Position numbers and translations under genes: made by a program. Below, piece after piece: positions 1 through 6,986 of a stretch of 14,979 nt of DNA. The DNA lies in assembly GCA_002348425.1 (NCBI GenBank), contig DEBE01000118.1, forward strand, positions 1-14,979, in the 5' to 3' direction. The DNA comes from Alphaproteobacteria bacterium UBA2964. Lineage in GTDB: Bacteria; Pseudomonadota; Alphaproteobacteria; MPNO01; UBA2964. A model generated the notes under the pieces. It was not told the origin of the DNA. It worked only from the letters and a program-made list of their open reading frames with translations, and did not search any database. Within the stretch, counting starts at the first letter, position 1, and each line of letters opens with the position of its first letter.

Positions 1-205
1 ACATAGCTCTCTATTTAAAAAATTTGGTCATAAGAAACCACACCGGTGAGCGAAAACTCGCCAACCGATGCTCACCCTTGAGCGAAAAAAGTAATATCTA
101 TCTTGGGTTGGCTTGGAATTTACGCCGGAGACGCATAAAGTCAAGTAAAAGGGCGCGCCTCATATTTCCTACAAACAACAAATGAAAAGCGACTAGCTCA
201 AAATT
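1..205. other. Leader region upstream of the PPP-like gene, no gene seen
   Basis: No convincing coding sequence lies here. An in-frame TAG at 194-196 limits how far upstream the following gene can start. On the plus strand GGTGAG (45-50) can pair with CTCGCC (57-62), or GGTGAGC (45-51) can pair with GCTCACC (70-76); these two pairings exclude each other. GCTCA (70-74) can also pair with TGAGC (79-83). The nine bases GAGCGAAAA occur twice (48-56 and 80-88). An 8-base palindrome GGCGCGCC lies at 152-159. No clear sigma-70 promoter and no U-tract after a hairpin were seen, so neither a terminator nor a known riboswitch class is called. Confidence 0.4.
45..88 (+). repeat. Competing inverted repeats with a 9-bp direct repeat
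   Basis: Stem A is 45-50 with 57-62 (loop CGAAAA; one G-U pair). Stem B is 45-51 with 70-76 (7 bp, perfect). Stem C is 70-74 with 79-83 (loop CCCT). A and C could form together as the alternative to B. The direct repeat GAGCGAAAA falls at 48-56 and 80-88. The arrangement resembles a switchable leader, but nothing downstream acts as an obvious terminator or anti-Shine-Dalgarno element, and the first gene starts over 100 bases away. Function unknown; it may be chance or the tail of an upstream transcript. Confidence 0.35.
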
Positions 206-1003
206 ATGCTCAGACCAACAATATTTGCCACGCTTTATCGAGCCCGCCGCATTTGGGTTATTCCCTCGGTTCATGGAGAACTCAACCGGTTATTAAAGCT
301 GCAGTCAGAAATCCAAAATAATTTTATCTGGGGGGACCGAATAATATTTCTTGGCAATATTATAGGCCACGGTCATCAGGTAAGAGAGACACTAGAAGCT
401 CTAATGGCCTTTCGACGGAATATACTTGGACGCCGGAACATGTTTACTCATGATTTTGTAATATTGCGTGGTTCACAAGAAGAAATGTGGCAAAAATTGA
501 TGGAATTACAATTTGCCGTGAGTCCGACCGAAGTCTTAGATTGGATGTTAGGGCAAGGTATAGAATCGACACTTCAAGCCTATAATAGTAGCGCAGAGGA
601 AGCAAAAGCGGCGATACGTCAGGGACCAATGGCCATCACTCATTGGACTTCGGAGATTCGGAAGACTTTTCGGGCCGCCGGACACCAAGAATGGCTCAGT
701 AGCTTAAAGCATGCCGCATATACACAAGAGGGTAGCATTTTATTCGTCAGCCGTGGAATTAATACGGAAAGGCCAATTGATGCTCAAGCAGATGTTTTTT
801 GGTGGGGTGCGAATTCCTTTGACTCTATTAAAAGACCCTATTGGGGGTTTAAAAAAGTCGTACGGGGTTTTGATCCCAACGCTCGGGGTCTTGTAGAAAC
901 CAATTACACAATCAGCCTTGATGCTGGTAGTGGGCGCAAAGGACCACTGTTAGCCGCTTGCCTTAGCAATGTTGGAGAGATACTCAAAATATTCGAGGCT
1001 TAA
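206..1003 (+). CDS. PPP-type metallophosphoesterase-fold protein, probably catalytically inactive
   Basis: A 265-residue protein that follows the motif order of bacterial PPP-family phosphatases but lacks most metal ligands. The motif normally GDxHG reads PSVHG (20-24); GDxxDRG reads GNIIGHG (50-56); GNHE reads GSQE (89-92); the HAG motif reads SRG (182-184); GHTP reads GFDP (221-224); the late DTG reads DAG (239-241). Of the six usual ligands only His23 remains. The surrounding hydrophobic strands and the phrase GINTERP (184-190) are kept, so the fold is probably retained. The frame is open throughout, which argues against recent decay. The ATG at 206 is the first after an in-frame TAG at 194-196 and sits 11 codons before the conserved region; no good Shine-Dalgarno precedes it. 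It is followed 84 bp later by dapF. Fold assignment is fairly firm; inactivity and any binding or regulatory role are inference. Confidence 0.7.
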   Translation: MLRPTIFATLYRARRIWVIPSVHGELNRLLKLQSEIQNNFIWGDRIIFLGNIIGHGHQVRETLEALMAFRRNILGRRNMFTHDFVILRGSQEEMWQKLMELQFAVSPTEVLDWMLGQGIESTLQAYNSSAEEAKAAIRQGPMAITHWTSEIRKTFRAAGHQEWLSSLKHAAYTQEGSILFVSRGINTERPIDAQADVFWWGANSFDSIKRPYWGFKKVVRGFDPNARGLVETNYTISLDAGSGRKGPLLAACLSNVGEILKIFEA

Positions 1004-1087
1004 AGTGTTTCATTTCCGAGAAATTTTAGGCTCATTCTAGATTCATTTCTATAGACTTTTGGCCCATTTAGATTTTATAAGGCCACT

Positions 1088-1939
1088 ATGACTGATATCG
1101 CATTCACAAAAATGCATGGGCTAGGAAACGATTTCGTTATAATTGATATACGTGATTCATCACTGAAAATCACGGCGGAACAAGCTCATGCAATCGCCAA
1201 CCGACATACAGGCATAGGGTGTGATCAGTTAATTCTGCTAGAACCCATTGTAGACCAGCATCCACCATTAACTGCAGATATTTTTATGAGGATCTTTAAT
1301 GCAGATGGTAGCGAAGTAGAAGCCTGTGGTAACGCTACAAGGTGCGTGGCTGAAATGATAATCTTAGAACATTCTCTTACTAAAGTGAAAATAGCCACTG
1401 TAGCCGGGACATTAGAGGCTGAGAAACTGCCTAATGGATTGATTGCGGTCGATATGGGAGAACCTGCTTTTAATTGGGAAGAAATTCCATTGGCAACAGC
1501 AGCCGACACTTTATATTTAAACATTCAAGCTGGCGAATTAAGTAATCCGTCCGCGGTCAACATTGGGAATCCTCATTGTATATTTTTCGTAGAAGACGCT
1601 GGCAAAGTAGCGCTTCAAAAATTGGGTAAAAATTTAGAACAACATCACCTCTTCCCTGAGAGAGCAAATATTAGCGTTGCGGAAGTTAAGAACAATCGGA
1701 GTATATATCTCAGAGTATGGGAACGGGGAGTAGGAATTACAAACGCCTGTGGAACGGCAGCTTGCGCCGCCGCGGTAGCCGCCCATAGACGAAGCCTTAC
1801 CGAGCGGAATGTTCTGGTACAACTTGAAGGGGGAAGTCTGAATATCTCCTGGAAAACTGATAACCATGTAGTATTGATCGGACCGACAGAAACTAGTTTT
1901 CAAGGCTCCTTTAATTCAAAATTAATCGGGGGAGTTTAA
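1088..1939 (+). CDS. dapF: Diaminopimelate epimerase
   Basis: Cytosolic, cofactor-independent epimerase that converts LL- to meso-diaminopimelate, the precursor of lysine and of the peptidoglycan cross-bridge. At 283 residues it has the family's normal length and two-lobed layout. The N-terminus carries the typical KMHGLGNDF stretch (8-16). The two catalytic cysteines, one per lobe, are Cys80 in EACGNATR and Cys221 in NACGTAAC. NPHCIFF (161-167) and the ERGVG loop (212-216) are also recognisable. The ATG at 1088 gives the standard N-terminus; the upstream AAGG is a weak ribosome binding site and lies in a short possible hairpin (1060-1064 with 1081-1085). The stop TAA abuts the mtaB start codon, so the genes are surely co-transcribed. 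Confidence 0.97.
   Translation: MTDIAFTKMHGLGNDFVIIDIRDSSLKITAEQAHAIANRHTGIGCDQLILLEPIVDQHPPLTADIFMRIFNADGSEVEACGNATRCVAEMIILEHSLTKVKIATVAGTLEAEKLPNGLIAVDMGEPAFNWEEIPLATAADTLYLNIQAGELSNPSAVNIGNPHCIFFVEDAGKVALQKLGKNLEQHHLFPERANISVAEVKNNRSIYLRVWERGVGITNACGTAACAAAVAAHRRSLTERNVLVQLEGGSLNISWKTDNHVVLIGPTETSFQGSFNSKLIGGV
1928..1934 (+). promoter_or_regulatory. Ribosome binding site of mtaB inside the dapF end
   Basis: GGGGGAG lies five bases before the ATG at 1940 and within the last codons of dapF. It supports the start chosen for mtaB, which directly follows the dapF TAA with no spacer. Confidence 0.7.
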
Positions 1940-3190
1940 ATGGCCGAAACGCGGGTTCTTACATTCGGATGCAGACTAAATGCCTTTGAATCTGAGATAA
2001 TACGTGACCACACAAAAGCTATGAACGTCGAAAACACCATAGTGGTTAACACCTGTGCTGTAACCGCAGAGGCGGAGCGTCAGGCAAAGCAGGCCATACG
2101 ACGGGCTAGGAGAAACAACCCCGGGACCAAAATCGTTGTTACCGGATGCGCCGCGCAGATAAACCCTGATCGATATGAATCAATGGAAGAGGTCGACTTT
2201 GTATTAGGAAATGAAGAAAAATTAAAGGGCGGAACTTGGTCAGAAATTAAAAACTTTGAATCCTATACCCAAGTCAGTGACATTATGTCTGTTTCTGAAA
2301 CCTCTGCTCAACAGATAAACGGTTTGGAAAATAAAGCGAGAGCGTTTGTTCAGGTCCAACAAGGGTGTGACCATCGCTGTACTTTTTGCATTATACCTTT
2401 CGGCAGAGGTCAAAGCCGTTCAACGCCGGTAGGAGAGGTAGTTCGCCAAGTCCGTCAACTCGTCAAAACTGGTTACAAAGAAATCATATTCACTGGTGTG
2501 GATATAACGGACTACGGCAAAAATTTACCAGGCAACCCAACGCTCGGGAATCTGTGCCGCAGGGTCTTAATGCAAGTTCCTGAGCTCCCTCGACTCCGTA
2601 TTTCCTCAGTTGATCCATCAGAGATTGATACAGATCTGTTAAAGGTCATCGCGCAAGAACATCGTTTGTTACCTCATTTCCATTTTAGCCTGCAAGCCGG
2701 CGATAACATTATCCTTAAGCGCATGAAACGGCGTCATTGCCGTAATGATGCTATTGAAATCTGCAACCACATTCGTAACTTACGGCCAAACGCAACCTTT
2801 GGAGCTGATCTTATAGCTGGCTTTCCTACCGAAACCCATGAAATGTTTTCAAATACACTCAAAATAATCGAAGAATGTGACTTAACTCACCTCCATGTGT
2901 TTCCCTATTCCGAACGTAGTGGCACGCCAGCGGCAAAAATGCCGCCAATACCCAAAAAAGAGAGACGCCGGCGCGCAACCCTTCTCAGGGAAGCTGGCAA
3001 CATGCGGATGCACAACCTTCTTAAAGATAGTATAGGTAAAGCTGCGAGTGTCCTTGTCGAAAAAAATGGTATAGGACATTGCGAACGCTACTTACCTTTT
3101 CAACTAATTACACCAGTACAAGATGGAACCTTGATTAGGTGTCTCATAAAAGAAGTGAATGGCGATGTCCTGCAAGCGGAAGAAATATGA
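1940..3190 (+). CDS. mtaB: tRNA t6A37 methylthiotransferase MtaB
   Basis: Radical-SAM enzyme that adds a methylthio group to t6A at position 37 of tRNAs reading ANN codons, giving ms2t6A. The 416 residues show the methylthiotransferase order. An N-terminal UPF0004 domain holds cysteines Cys11 (FGCRLN), Cys39 (NTCAVT) and Cys70 (TGCAAQ) for the auxiliary cluster. The radical-SAM domain has the CxxxCxxC motif at Cys143, Cys147 and Cys150 (GCDHRCTFC). A TRAM-like tail covers about 360-416. FGCRLN, NTCAVT and IPFGRGQSRS fit MtaB rather than MiaB (isopentenyl-A) or RimO (ribosomal protein S12). The start is fixed by the dapF stop and a good ribosome binding site; the stop overlaps the ftsY start in ATGA. 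The dapF-mtaB-ftsY order is common in Alphaproteobacteria. Confidence 0.95.
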   Translation: MAETRVLTFGCRLNAFESEIIRDHTKAMNVENTIVVNTCAVTAEAERQAKQAIRRARRNNPGTKIVVTGCAAQINPDRYESMEEVDFVLGNEEKLKGGTWSEIKNFESYTQVSDIMSVSETSAQQINGLENKARAFVQVQQGCDHRCTFCIIPFGRGQSRSTPVGEVVRQVRQLVKTGYKEIIFTGVDITDYGKNLPGNPTLGNLCRRVLMQVPELPRLRISSVDPSEIDTDLLKVIAQEHRLLPHFHFSLQAGDNIILKRMKRRHCRNDAIEICNHIRNLRPNATFGADLIAGFPTETHEMFSNTLKIIEECDLTHLHVFPYSERSGTPAAKMPPIPKKERRRRATLLREAGNMRMHNLLKDSIGKAASVLVEKNGIGHCERYLPFQLITPVQDGTLIRCLIKEVNGDVLQAEEI

Positions 3191-4119
3191 ATAAAAAGTC
3201 TGGGAGCTGGCTTTTAAAACTAAAATCGGGCCTCGGACGCTCATCGCTGGAGCTTACCGGCAAAATTTCCAAAATACTTTCCAGAAAAAAACTAGACACC
3301 CAAATGATTGAGGAATTAGAGGATGCGCTCATCGCCGCTGACCTAGGTGTGCCTACAGCATCTAGACTATCCTCTTCCCTATCAGAACAAAAATTTGATA
3401 ACGAAATTAGTGATGAAGAAGTCAGACAAATTTTATCAGATAATATAGCAAAAATTTTACAACCGATTGCAATTCCGCTCGACATTGATAAACACCTTAA
3501 GCCACATGTTATATTAGTTGTTGGTGTAAACGGCTCAGGAAAAACAACAACCATTGGCAAACTTGCAAAACTATGGTCTCAAAATGGAAAGAAAGTACTC
3601 TTGGCGGCTGGTGATACATTCCGGGCTGCTGCTGTCGAACAACTTGTTATCTGGGGCGAACGGGCCGGCTGTGATGTTATTTCTGGTAATACAGGTGCCG
3701 ACCCCGCAGGGCTGGCCTACAAAGCATTGGAACAAGCCAAAGCTATGGGAGTTGATTTACTTCTTATTGACACTGCGGGTCGACTTCAAAACCGCGACGA
3801 TTTAATGGGTGAATTATCTAAAATTATTCGTGTACTGCGTAAAATCGACCCTGATGCGCCTCACACCTGCCTTCAGGTACTCGATGCAACGGTCGGACAA
3901 AATGCACACTCCCAGGTTGCAAAATTTAAGGACATCACAAATGTTAGCGGACTGGTGATGACCAAGCTTGATGGAACAGCGAGGGGTGGTGTGGTGGTAG
4001 CTCTTGCAGAAAAATTTGGGCTTCCCATGTATGCCATAGGTGTTGGTGAAGGAGAGGAAGATTTACAACCCTTCGATGCAGACGATTTTGCAAAAAATCT
4101 TTTAGGTTTAGACCTTTAA
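3187..4119 (+). CDS. ftsY: Signal recognition particle receptor FtsY
   Basis: SRP receptor GTPase that docks SRP-ribosome complexes at the inner membrane for co-translational insertion. The 310 residues contain an N-domain helical bundle (about 10-95) and the G-domain: P-loop GVNGSGKTT (113-121), the DTFRAAA segment (143-149), DTAGR (195-199) and the TKLDG specificity motif (259-263). The long acidic A-domain of E. coli FtsY is absent; an N-terminal basic amphipathic stretch remains, as in many short alphaproteobacterial FtsY proteins. I chose the ATG at 3187, which overlaps the mtaB stop as ATGA and has GGAAG at 3178-3182. An in-frame ATG at 3139 would add 16 residues that are merely mtaB sequence in another frame. 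Confidence 0.96.
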   Translation: MNKKSGSWLLKLKSGLGRSSLELTGKISKILSRKKLDTQMIEELEDALIAADLGVPTASRLSSSLSEQKFDNEISDEEVRQILSDNIAKILQPIAIPLDIDKHLKPHVILVVGVNGSGKTTTIGKLAKLWSQNGKKVLLAAGDTFRAAAVEQLVIWGERAGCDVISGNTGADPAGLAYKALEQAKAMGVDLLLIDTAGRLQNRDDLMGELSKIIRVLRKIDPDAPHTCLQVLDATVGQNAHSQVAKFKDITNVSGLVMTKLDGTARGGVVVALAEKFGLPMYAIGVGEGEEDLQPFDADDFAKNLLGLDL

Positions 4120-4205
4120 CTCACATTTCATAAAATCGTTGGTTTAAAATACTTGCGAACCTTTCATCGCCCACCAATTTAAGAATTTAGTCTGGGATTT
4201 TCGTA

Positions 4206-4249
4206 TTAGCTTTGGTATGAACCTGATAATAATCAAGGGCTAAAGCTAA
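4206..4249 (+). repeat. Inverted repeat in the leader of the molybdenum hydroxylase gene
   Basis: TTAGCTTT (4206-4213) and AAAGCTAA (4242-4249) are perfectly complementary. The stem extends inward by G-U, G-C and U-G pairs to 4216/4239, leaving a loop of about 22 bases. It lies 37 bases before the ATG at 4287, in the 167-bp gap after ftsY. No T-tract follows, so it does not look like an ftsY terminator. An operator or a 5'-UTR hairpin is possible. The sequence does not resemble the molybdenum-cofactor riboswitch as I know it. Confidence 0.4.
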
Positions 4250-4286
4250 GTAACAAAGTAAATTAGGCCGAGGAAGAGCAGCTCAA

Positions 4287-6617
4287 ATGGATGGTAAAGT
4301 ATTTGGTGGTCGCGTAAACCGGGTAGAGGACCCAACGTTTTTGCGCGGTCACGGTCGTTATGTTGACGATATCAAACTGGTGGATATGGTTTCGGCAGCC
4401 TTTGTTCGGAGCCCATTTCCTCATGCTCGACTAAAAGGCATAGACAAATCTAAAGCAGAAGAGATGGCAGGCGTCCACGCTGTTTTTACATTCGAGGACC
4501 TTAAAACACACCTTACAGATAATCGATTACCGGTCGAGTTTCCTGGTGGAGTCCCAAAAGCCGAAACCGCCGGTCCTGTAATCATGGTTTTCGATGAAAC
4601 TATGTATGTTGGTGAATGTGTGGCAATAGTGATCGCAGATACTCGCCATATTGCAGAAGATGCTGCTGCATTAGTCGAGGTAGATTGGGAACCCCTCCCA
4701 GCGGTGGGTGATTGCAAGAAAGCTCTAGAGCCCAATGCTCCGACGGTATCAATCCATGTGAACGATAATTTAATGATGGAAATGGTGCAAGAGTATGGCG
4801 AGGTGGATAACGTATTTAAATCAGCACCGCATACTTTTCGAGAGGAAATTTGGCAGCATCGCGGAAGCGGTCATCCAATTGAATGTAGGGGTGCTGTTGG
4901 CCGATATGATCCCATTCAGGATCTTACCACCCTATGGTCATCGACTCAGATGCCAAATTTAGTACAAGGTTTCATCATAAAGTTGTTAGGTGCGCATGAA
5001 GACCAGCTTCGAGTAATTACGCCTGATGTTGGAGGTGGCTTTGGTCCAAAATTTGTTTTTTATTCTGAAGAATTAATAGTAGCGCTTTGCTCCAAACTTT
5101 GTGGCCGTCCAATAAAGTGGATAGAAGATCGCCGTGAACATTTCGTCTCCACGGTTCAAGAACGTGATCAATATTGGGATGCTGAGATTGCTGTTGATGA
5201 TGATGGTTTAATCCTTGGAGTGCGAGGTACACTAATTCACGACCATGGGGCATATACAATTCAGGGAATAACGCTCCCATACAACGCCGCGGCCTGTATC
5301 CCCGGTCCTTACAAAGTTCCGCACTATAGAATGGAACAAAAGCTAGCATTTACAAATATGATGCCATGCGCGCCAGTACGCGGCGCTAGTCATCCGCAAG
5401 GGACATTCGTTATGGAACGTCTTTTAGACCGTGCTTCGTATGAATTAAAAATGGACCGAGCCGACATTCGATTAAAAAATATGATTCCTGGCGATGAAAT
5501 GCCTTACGAAAAACCATTAAAAACTAGGGCCGGGGTCAATATCACCTACGATTCTGGAGACTTTCCCAAAGCATTAAAAATGGCAATAAATACCTCTGGA
5601 TATTCAACATTTAAAGATCGACAAAAAACCGCTCTTTCTGAAGGTCGTCACCTAGGTATTGGATTATCGTTTGGTGTAAAGGGAACTGGCCGGGGACCAT
5701 TCGAGACCGCTATCGTCCGTATAGGCACATCGGGGAAAATTTCTGTTTATACCGGAGCTGCTCCTATGGGACAAAGTACCCGTACAATGATGGCCCAAGT
5801 TGTTGCCGAACAACTCGGTGGTGATATGTCTAATATAGAAGTGATAGCAGGTGATACAGCTCAAATACCCATGGGAATGGGGGGGTTTGGCAGCCGTCAA
5901 GCAATCACTGCAGGGTCTTCCGGCCATATAGCCGCCATAGAGGTTCGTGAAAAAGCATTAAAAGTTGCTGCACATTTGTTGGAAACTTCCGAAGAAGACT
6001 TGGAAATTATTGGTGGAAAAATATGTGTTAAAGGTGTTCCAGACCTATCGATCACGTTGGGAGAAGTAGCCCATGCCGTCGCCGGAACACCCGGTTACGC
6101 ACTGCCAGGGGGTATTACTCCGGGAATGGAATCCACTAAAAATTTCCTGACAGACCCTTTAGCTTATTGTTATGGCGCCCATATTTGCGAGGTTGAGGTT
6201 GATCCGGAAACGGGTGGAGTCAAAATTCTTAAATACACTATAGTTCATGATTCCGGTACTTTAATTAACCCGATGATCGTCACCGGTCAGGTGCAAGGGG
6301 GTGTCGCTCACGGTATTGGAAATGCAATGTTTGAATGGATGGGCTATGATGAAGATGCCAACCCAGTGACCACAAACTTTGGTGAGTATTTGCTGCCGTC
6401 GGCGCCGGAAATGCCCAACTTTGATATCGAATTCCTCGAGAGTCCCTCCCCATTAAATCCGTTAGGTGTAAAAGGGGCAGGCGAAGGCTCAACTGTCCCT
6501 GCAGCAGCGTCGGTCATATCTGCAATTGAAGATGCTTTAAGGCCTTACAATGCAAAAATCACCGAAGCACCTATAAGTCCTTCTCGAATAGTGGATTTGG
6601 TCAAAACGGGTCGATGA
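4287..6617 (+). CDS. Molybdopterin-binding large subunit, xanthine dehydrogenase / CoxL superfamily
   Basis: A 776-residue molybdenum hydroxylase large subunit, of the usual length for CoxL-type proteins. The N-terminal a/b-hammerhead domain starts with the RVEDPTFLRGHGRYVDD signature (12-28). The cofactor-binding region has GGGFGPK (249-255), and GAGEGS holds the probable catalytic Glu733. The loop that is AYxCSFR in true CO dehydrogenase and AYRGAGR in many relatives reads APVRGASHPQ (362-371), so this is not CO dehydrogenase; the substrate is unknown (aldehyde, purine, acyl-CoA or N-heterocycle are possible). AGGAAGAG at 4271-4278 supports the start. The usual partners, a FAD-binding medium subunit and a small subunit with two [2Fe-2S] clusters, are not encoded beside it. 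The next genes are convergent and of SdhA/SdhB type. Family assignment is firm, substrate and partners are not. Confidence 0.93.
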   Translation: MDGKVFGGRVNRVEDPTFLRGHGRYVDDIKLVDMVSAAFVRSPFPHARLKGIDKSKAEEMAGVHAVFTFEDLKTHLTDNRLPVEFPGGVPKAETAGPVIMVFDETMYVGECVAIVIADTRHIAEDAAALVEVDWEPLPAVGDCKKALEPNAPTVSIHVNDNLMMEMVQEYGEVDNVFKSAPHTFREEIWQHRGSGHPIECRGAVGRYDPIQDLTTLWSSTQMPNLVQGFIIKLLGAHEDQLRVITPDVGGGFGPKFVFYSEELIVALCSKLCGRPIKWIEDRREHFVSTVQERDQYWDAEIAVDDDGLILGVRGTLIHDHGAYTIQGITLPYNAAACIPGPYKVPHYRMEQKLAFTNMMPCAPVRGASHPQGTFVMERLLDRASYELKMDRADIRLKNMIPGDEMPYEKPLKTRAGVNITYDSGDFPKALKMAINTSGYSTFKDRQKTALSEGRHLGIGLSFGVKGTGRGPFETAIVRIGTSGKISVYTGAAPMGQSTRTMMAQVVAEQLGGDMSNIEVIAGDTAQIPMGMGGFGSRQAITAGSSGHIAAIEVREKALKVAAHLLETSEEDLEIIGGKICVKGVPDLSITLGEVAHAVAGTPGYALPGGITPGMESTKNFLTDPLAYCYGAHICEVEVDPETGGVKILKYTIVHDSGTLINPMIVTGQVQGGVAHGIGNAMFEWMGYDEDANPVTTNFGEYLLPSAPEMPNFDIEFLESPSPLNPLGVKGAGEGSTVPAAASVISAIEDALRPYNAKITEAPISPSRIVDLVKTGR

Positions 6618-6644
6618 GATTAGATAAAGCGAGTAACCTCAGCA

Positions 6645-6986
6645 TCAATCACACGGTTTGAGCCTTTCTTTAGGCGGAACAATATCTGTAACCAAATCCC
6701 TTATCAGAGCTTTATTGGCTAGCGGTTCTATTGTCACAACACCGGTATTTAATCTTGCAGTACAGGCATAATTGACCTTGCCATCAACTAATACCATACA
6801 CTCTTTACAAGCATTCGCGCTTACACATGAATACCGGAACGCCAATGATGGATCTCTATTCTCACGAACCCAAACTAGTGCGTCAAGTACAGAGGCTCCA
6901 TCTTCATGGGGAACCTCAAATTCATCGTAACGAGGGTCCTTACCATTAGCACCACGATAAATAATAAGTTTTGTTATTTGTGTCAT
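6645..6986 (-). CDS. Stand-alone [2Fe-2S] ferredoxin domain of SdhB/FrdB type
   Basis: A 113-residue protein equal to the N-terminal plant-type ferredoxin domain of succinate dehydrogenase/fumarate reductase iron-sulfur subunits. Cluster ligands are Cys54, Cys60, Cys63 and Cys75. The spacing is C-x5-C-x2-C-x11-C, one residue more in the first gap than the usual SdhB C-x4-C. The segment IRDLVTDIVPP (95-105) matches the end of this domain in SdhB, and the protein then stops where the [4Fe-4S]/[3Fe-4S] domain (about 120 further residues) would begin. No missing half is encoded downstream: only 27 bp separate its stop from the convergent molybdenum hydroxylase gene. Its ATG overlaps the stop of the flavoprotein gene (ATGA, 6983-6986), implying translational coupling and probably electron transfer to or from that protein. 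Confidence 0.85.
   Translation of the reverse strand: MTQITKLIIYRGANGKDPRYDEFEVPHEDGASVLDALVWVRENRDPSLAFRYSCVSANACKECMVLVDGKVNYACTARLNTGVVTIEPLANKALIRDLVTDIVPPKERLKPCD

Noticed and set aside
108..155. Resemblance to a SAM-II or SAM-V riboswitch 3' end (ATAAAGTCAAGTAAAAGGG)
   Set aside because: The conserved first loop and the proper P1 stem are missing, and the next gene is not a methionine gene.
1012..1024. Small hairpin ATTTC-CGA-GAAAT followed by TTT after the PPP-like gene
   Set aside because: Five mostly A/T pairs are too weak for an intrinsic terminator.
3139..3186. Longer FtsY start
   Set aside because: The extra residues lie wholly inside mtaB in another frame; ATGA coupling at 3187 with a Shine-Dalgarno is the better start.
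3144..3560. 138-codon open frame opposite ftsY
   Set aside because: Low-complexity Ser/Leu-rich shadow of the conserved FtsY frame.
4287..6617. Identification as aerobic CO dehydrogenase large subunit
   Set aside because: The AYxCSFR loop of form I CO dehydrogenase is absent and no CoxM/CoxS genes accompany it.
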